Shown here piece after piece: positions 36,604 to 39,866 of a DNA stretch of 39,866 bases. The DNA comes from Bacteroidaceae bacterium (GTDB lineage Bacteria; Bacteroidota; Bacteroidia; Bacteroidales; Bacteroidaceae): contig JAFYQH010000038.1 in the NCBI GenBank assembly GCA_017547205.1, positions 1 through 39,866 on the forward strand, given 5' to 3'. A program made the position numbers and the translations under genes. The notes below the pieces were generated by a model. The model made no database searches and was not told the origin of the DNA. It worked only from the letters and a program-made list of their open reading frames with translations. Positions within the stretch are counted from its first letter, which is position 1, and each line of letters starts with the position of its first letter.

Positions 36604-38610
36604 ATGGACAAGGAACTGATGATTGAAGAAAACATTAGACGGCTGGGAGAAATCTCGGCCGTCTACAATCCTATAACAGGCGAAGGCTCCACGAGCGTCA
36701 AACGCCGTTGGATTGACATCGATGGGTTCCCCATAACACATATGAACCTGCCGGAACAGATGTGCAGCACCACACAAGTGGAACAGCTTGCCGAAATGGG
36801 AGCCGGAGGCTACCTGCGTAATGTAAAGGGGCTTGAGGATAGCAACAGCAACATTATAAGGCTATGGCTGGAGTTCTGCCTCATACGCATAAGACACGAT
36901 TTTGAGTATTGGGCGCGTACCATGACTACAATTGCCGACAAGGGAAAAGGACGTGACTGCGCGTTTACCCTTAACCGTCCGCAACGCATATATTTGGGCG
37001 CAATGGAGAAACTGCGCATGGAGAACAGGCCCATAGACATAATACTTCTCAAGGCACGCCAATGGGGAGGCAGCACACTCACGCAGCTTTACATGCTATG
37101 GATTCAGCTTGTACACAGGCGCAACTGGAACAGTGTCATATGCGGCGACATAGAAAAACAGTCCTCAATTGTAGCAGGAATGCTCGCAAAAGTAATATCG
37201 CGCTATCCTTCATGGGCAACCGGAGGCAACAGGCTTACTACAACACCATATCAGGGAGCACAAAAGACACGAGTCATTAGCTGGAGCAACAGCCGCTACT
37301 CACTGGGCTCGGCACAGAAACCCGACTCGCTGCGCAGCGAGGATATAAGCATGGCCCACCTTACCGAGGTTGGTTTATGGAAAGCCACTGCAGGCAGAAA
37401 ACCCGAAGACCTGGTACAGTCAATCTTCGGCTCTATAGCCAGCGGGCCATACACTATGAAAGTGATAGAATCCACGGCAAAAGGTGTAGGCAACTTCTTT
37501 CACCGCACCTGGACCGACGCATCCGAATTAAGAAATAACTTTACACCTGTATTTATTCCATGGTTCATCATCGATCTCTATAGCAAGCATATCAGCCAAG
37601 CCGATTATGGCTCATTCATCGAAAGCATGGACGAATATGAGTATCACCTGTTCGAGCTTGGAGCTACTCTCGAAGCCATAGCATGGTACCGAGACAAGCG
37701 ACGCGAGCTACCCGACGAATGGCGACTGTTCAGCGAATTCCCCTCCACCCCTGGCGAAGCATTCCAAAGTACCGGGCGCAGAGTCTTCAAGATAAGCTAC
37801 GTTAACGAAATGCGGAAGAACTGCGTACCACCGGCATTCATAGGAGACATCGTAACGGGCAAGGATAAAGCTAGCGGCAAGGAAGAGTGTCATTTCATTC
37901 CGGCAGCAACATGTGAAAAAAGTGGAGAATGCTTGCTCTGGGTATGGCTTATGCCAGAAAAAGAACATAACATCCGCGACAGATACATAGTCACTGTCGA
38001 TGTCGGAGGCACAGGCAGCAAAGCCGACTACTCATGCATAGTCGTTGCCGACCGTGCCGCAATGATTGACGGCGGTGTACCCGAAATTGCTGCCTGCTGG
38101 CATGGGCACATTGAACATGACAGGCTCGCATGGAAAGCCGTAGAGATTGCCAAAGCATACAACAATGCACTGCTGGTAATTGAATCGAACACCCTCGAGA
38201 CCGAAGGGACCGAGGGTAACAATTTCGAATATATACTCAACGAAATTGCAGGTAAATACACCAATCTCTACTGCCGCACATCACAGATCGAGATAAAACA
38301 GGGACGGCCGCGACGCTGGGGATTCCACACCAACAGTTCGACCAAGCCAATGGTCATAAACTTCCTGAACAAGGCACTGCGCGATGGGCTTTACATTGAA
38401 AGATGTTTACAAACAACACATGAGCTCGACCTGTACGAATTCAAGGAGAACGGTAAGGAGATGGGAGCTGTCGAGGGCAACCACGACGATCGTGTAATGG
38501 CCACAGCAATACTTGTATGGGTGTGCTACAACCACCCGCTTCCCACGCACATTGCTGTTGACAAGAACAACTGCAGACGTACACGGATAATAAGCGAAGC
38601 CAGTATCTGA
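36604..38610 (+). CDS. terL: Phage terminase large subunit
   Basis: 668 aa, the DNA-packaging motor and headful nuclease. The Walker A variant KARQWGGST is at residues 150-158. A Walker B-like segment ISMAHLTEV carries Glu255. The coupling motif is in VIESTAKGVGNFFHRTW. The RNase H-like nuclease domain has Asp466 (IVTVDVGGTG), a glutamate in LVIESNTLE and Asp628/629 in NHDDRVMA. All key residues are present, so the enzyme looks functional. The start at MDKELMIEENIRRLGE lies one nt after the previous stop; MTRQEQDD at 36553 is an alternative that overlaps it. No small terminase subunit is recognisable beside it. Confidence 0.93.
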   Translation: MDKELMIEENIRRLGEISAVYNPITGEGSTSVKRRWIDIDGFPITHMNLPEQMCSTTQVEQLAEMGAGGYLRNVKGLEDSNSNIIRLWLEFCLIRIRHDFEYWARTMTTIADKGKGRDCAFTLNRPQRIYLGAMEKLRMENRPIDIILLKARQWGGSTLTQLYMLWIQLVHRRNWNSVICGDIEKQSSIVAGMLAKVISRYPSWATGGNRLTTTPYQGAQKTRVISWSNSRYSLGSAQKPDSLRSEDISMAHLTEVGLWKATAGRKPEDLVQSIFGSIASGPYTMKVIESTAKGVGNFFHRTWTDASELRNNFTPVFIPWFIIDLYSKHISQADYGSFIESMDEYEYHLFELGATLEAIAWYRDKRRELPDEWRLFSEFPSTPGEAFQSTGRRVFKISYVNEMRKNCVPPAFIGDIVTGKDKASGKEECHFIPAATCEKSGECLLWVWLMPEKEHNIRDRYIVTVDVGGTGSKADYSCIVVADRAAMIDGGVPEIAACWHGHIEHDRLAWKAVEIAKAYNNALLVIESNTLETEGTEGNNFEYILNEIAGKYTNLYCRTSQIEIKQGRPRRWGFHTNSSTKPMVINFLNKALRDGLYIERCLQTTHELDLYEFKENGKEMGAVEGNHDDRVMATAILVWVCYNHPLPTHIAVDKNNCRRTRIISEASI

Positions 38611-38662
38611 AACGATATTGGTTTCGCCTATATATAATAAGGTATAGCACCGTTATCCAAAA

Positions 38663-38693
38663 TTGCAAAATCTAAAATAACAGACTATATTTG
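38663..38693 (+). promoter_or_regulatory. Promoter of the CatA-like gene
   Basis: TTG (38663-38665), 20 nt, TATATTTG (38686-38693), 14 nt to the ATG. It is a normal Bacteroides promoter without the TGTC-N7-CAACC element, so this gene is not in the shared regulon. Confidence 0.65.
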
Positions 38694-38707
38694 TAAAAAA
38701 TATAGCA

Positions 38708-39325
38708 ATGAAGCAGGAAATAGCCCCAAAGGAAAGCAATCGTGAAGAAGCATTCAATCTATGGATGACATCACCAATGCCAATGGTGACGCTGACCAAG
38801 ACATTCGACATAACCAGGATCTGCCGAAAAAGCAAGCAGCAAGGACTTAAACCCAACATGCTTCTTTGCTGGTGCATCGTGAAGGCTGCCAGCCAGATAA
38901 AAGAGTTCTATACCCTACCCGAGAACGGCAAGCTCTTCAAATATGACAGCCTCGCCGTGAATGTAATTGTAAACAACATCAAAGGTGGCATCAATTCATG
39001 CGACATTCCATATACCGATGAATTGCAACAGTTCAACACCGACTACATAAAATTAACAGAAGAGGTAAAGAGATCGTGCAGAAGCATTTTTAATGAAGAG
39101 CACATGATTGTAGGCACATCTGCCATGGCAGCAACAGAACTCGACTGCATAGTAAACCAATATACCGACAAGTTCTGCAACCCCATGGTCATGTGGGGAA
39201 AATACCGAAAGGGATGGTTCGGGACAACGCTGCCCATTTCATTCCAGTTCCACCATGTACAGATGGACGGCGGCCATGCAGCACGATTCCTTGAGATACT
39301 GCAGAAAACCATAAATTCAATATGA
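38708..39325 (+). CDS. CatA-like (chloramphenicol acetyltransferase family) protein
   Basis: 205 aa, slightly shorter than classical CAT (about 215-220). The acetyl-transfer motif HHxxxDG is present as FHHVQMDGGHAARFL (histidines 182 and 183). The N-terminal PMPMVTLTKTFDITRICRKS and the YRKGWFGTTLPISFQFHH segment fit the trimeric CAT fold. Many Bacteroidales have chromosomal members of this family that are not proven resistance genes, so chloramphenicol is only a possible substrate. It has its own promoter. Confidence 0.8.
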   Translation: MKQEIAPKESNREEAFNLWMTSPMPMVTLTKTFDITRICRKSKQQGLKPNMLLCWCIVKAASQIKEFYTLPENGKLFKYDSLAVNVIVNNIKGGINSCDIPYTDELQQFNTDYIKLTEEVKRSCRSIFNEEHMIVGTSAMAATELDCIVNQYTDKFCNPMVMWGKYRKGWFGTTLPISFQFHHVQMDGGHAARFLEILQKTINSI

Positions 39326-39352
39326 TTTTCTGCAGTTCGTAAACCTCACGAG

Positions 39353-39535
39353 AATCGGATATTTGAAGTAGCATCTGGAGTAATGCCCGAATATGCGAAT
39401 ATGGAAGAGTTCAAAATGAAGTCTTTTGCAACTTCTCTCCATTTTAATGCTAAAATCAAAGCATTCAGAGCACAACTCAGAGGTGTTACTGATTTGAAAT
39501 TTTTCTTCTATAGATTGACTAAACTTTTTGCATAG
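39353..39535 (+). pseudogene. Remnant of an IS transposase (C-terminal end)
   Basis: The frame ending at the TAG 39533-39535 encodes FNAKIKAFRAQLRGVTDLKF, then FLYRLTKLFA, the C-terminal end of DDE transposases common in Bacteroidales (ISAon1/ISL3-type, from memory). The upstream part of the frame is not recognisable, and no catalytic domain is present. An IS-end-like sequence follows directly. Confidence 0.65.
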
Positions 39536-39559
39536 CCCCCCAACTTTTGCAGGTGAGCC
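39536..39559. mobile_element. IS-end-like sequence, copy 1
   Basis: C6 followed by AACTTTTGCAGGTGAGCC, directly after the transposase remnant stop. It is repeated 97 nt later, as expected for the terminal inverted repeat of an IS. Confidence 0.55.
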
Positions 39560-39586
39560 CTAATTCCAGTAGTATTTTTTCGTCCT

Positions 39587-39613
39587 GCATAGTACTTATT
39601 TTAACTATGCGAA
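39587..39613. repeat. Small palindrome between the two IS-end copies
   Basis: GCATAGT and ACTATGC pair around about ten A/T-rich bases. It may be an old terminator. No gene is visible here. Confidence 0.3.
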
Positions 39614-39632
39614 GATAATATTTTTATATCAG

Positions 39633-39658
39633 CCCCCCCCAACTTTTGCAGGTGAGCC
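39633..39658. mobile_element. IS-end-like sequence, copy 2
   Basis: C8 followed by the same AACTTTTGCAGGTGAGCC as copy 1 and in the same orientation. It suggests a second insertion or a tandem duplication of the IS end. Confidence 0.55.
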
Positions 39659-39704
39659 GTTACCATCGGCCCAAGCTGAATGAGTGGGATTAACGGCCGG
39701 GAAC

Positions 39705-39743
39705 AAAAAAAGAGAAGAACCTCAATTGCTTGAAGTTCTTCTC
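39705..39743 (-). terminator. Terminator of the rRNA operon
   Basis: GAGAAGAAC (39712-39720) pairs with GTTCTTCTC (39735-39743), with further pairing TCAA/TTGA inside. A T-run follows in the minus direction, just downstream of 5S rRNA. Confidence 0.85.
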
Positions 39744-39750
39744 AGTAAAA

Positions 39751-39861
39751 GTGGCGATGACCTACTCTCCCACAAATCTTTGCAGTACCATCGGCGCTGT
39801 TGGGCTTAACTTCTCTGTTCGGGATGGGAAGAGGTGGATCCCCAACGCTATCAATCGCCTT
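39751..39861 (-). rRNA. rrf: 5S ribosomal RNA
   Basis: The minus strand contains the highly conserved 5S core GGGGATCCACCTCTTCCCAT, then CCCGAACAGAGAAGTTAAGC, the GCGCCGATGGTACTGC loop and GTGGGAGAGTAGGTCATCGC at the 3' end. The first bases (about AAGGCGATTG) and the last (CAATCGCC-pairing CGATGAC region) form the terminal stem. The rest of the rRNA operon (23S, 16S) would lie to the right of the window. Ends are accurate to a few bases. Confidence 0.93.
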
Positions 39862-39866
39862 AATAA

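Noticed and set aside
38708-39325. CatA-like gene as a chloramphenicol-resistance cargo of the phage-type system
   Set aside because: Its promoter lacks the shared element, and related chromosomal proteins are common in Bacteroidales; the sequence alone does not show resistance.

Overview
The window is chromosomal DNA from a member of the Bacteroidales. The evidence is the aspT-asdA pair, the Bacteroidetes-type F-ATPase gene order (atpD-atpC-x-atpB-atpE-atpF-atpH-atpA-atpG), promoters with the Bacteroides -7 element TAnnTTTG, weak Shine-Dalgarno sequences and a Bacteroides-like 5S rRNA. I assign no genus.

Layout. 1-2083 (+): the 3' end of aspT, then asdA, an aspartate/alanine decarboxylation module. 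2213-8281 (-): ligA, dapA, a TIGR02757/DUF2400 gene and maeB. 8369-16122 (-), operon A: two small ejection-type proteins, a 1609-aa polyvalent protein with a zinc-peptidase motif, and a P22-like portal. 16277-16522 (+): an 81-aa gene divergent from operon A. 16615-23656 (-): a complete atp operon. 23880-25341: an S24/LexA-type repressor (-) and two small divergent genes (+). 25421-33005 (-), operon B: scaffold, major capsid protein, connector-type proteins, holin, unimolecular spanin and a 954-aa virion protein. 33187-34877 (-): an ECF sigma factor with two membrane proteins. 35073-38610 (+), operon C: a 144-aa protein with a duplicated motif, a paralogous pair of roughly 160-aa proteins, and the large terminase. 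38708-39325 (+): a CatA-like acetyltransferase. 39353-39660: an IS remnant with two copies of an IS-end-like sequence. 39751-39861 (-): 5S rRNA.

Main observation. A nearly complete podovirus-like packaging, capsid, ejection and lysis gene set is present and open-reading-frame intact. It is split into separate operons that lie between housekeeping genes (ligA, the atp operon, a sigma-factor operon). No integrase, transposase, replication gene, endolysin or tail fibre is recognisable in the window. The split units share a promoter design that ordinary promoters in the window lack: a 16-bp element TGTC-N7-CAACC, exactly 20 nt, then a -7 box T[AT]nnTTTG, then the start codon 15-23 nt later. It precedes operon A, the 81-aa gene, operon B and the terminase operon, with weaker forms before the 144-aa gene and the repressor-divergent gene. 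This suggests one regulator controls a dispersed particle-making system. A domesticated phage or gene-transfer-agent-like element is the leading hypothesis. A rearranged prophage is the main alternative.

All calls come from reading the sequence and ORF translations by eye. No database search was run.
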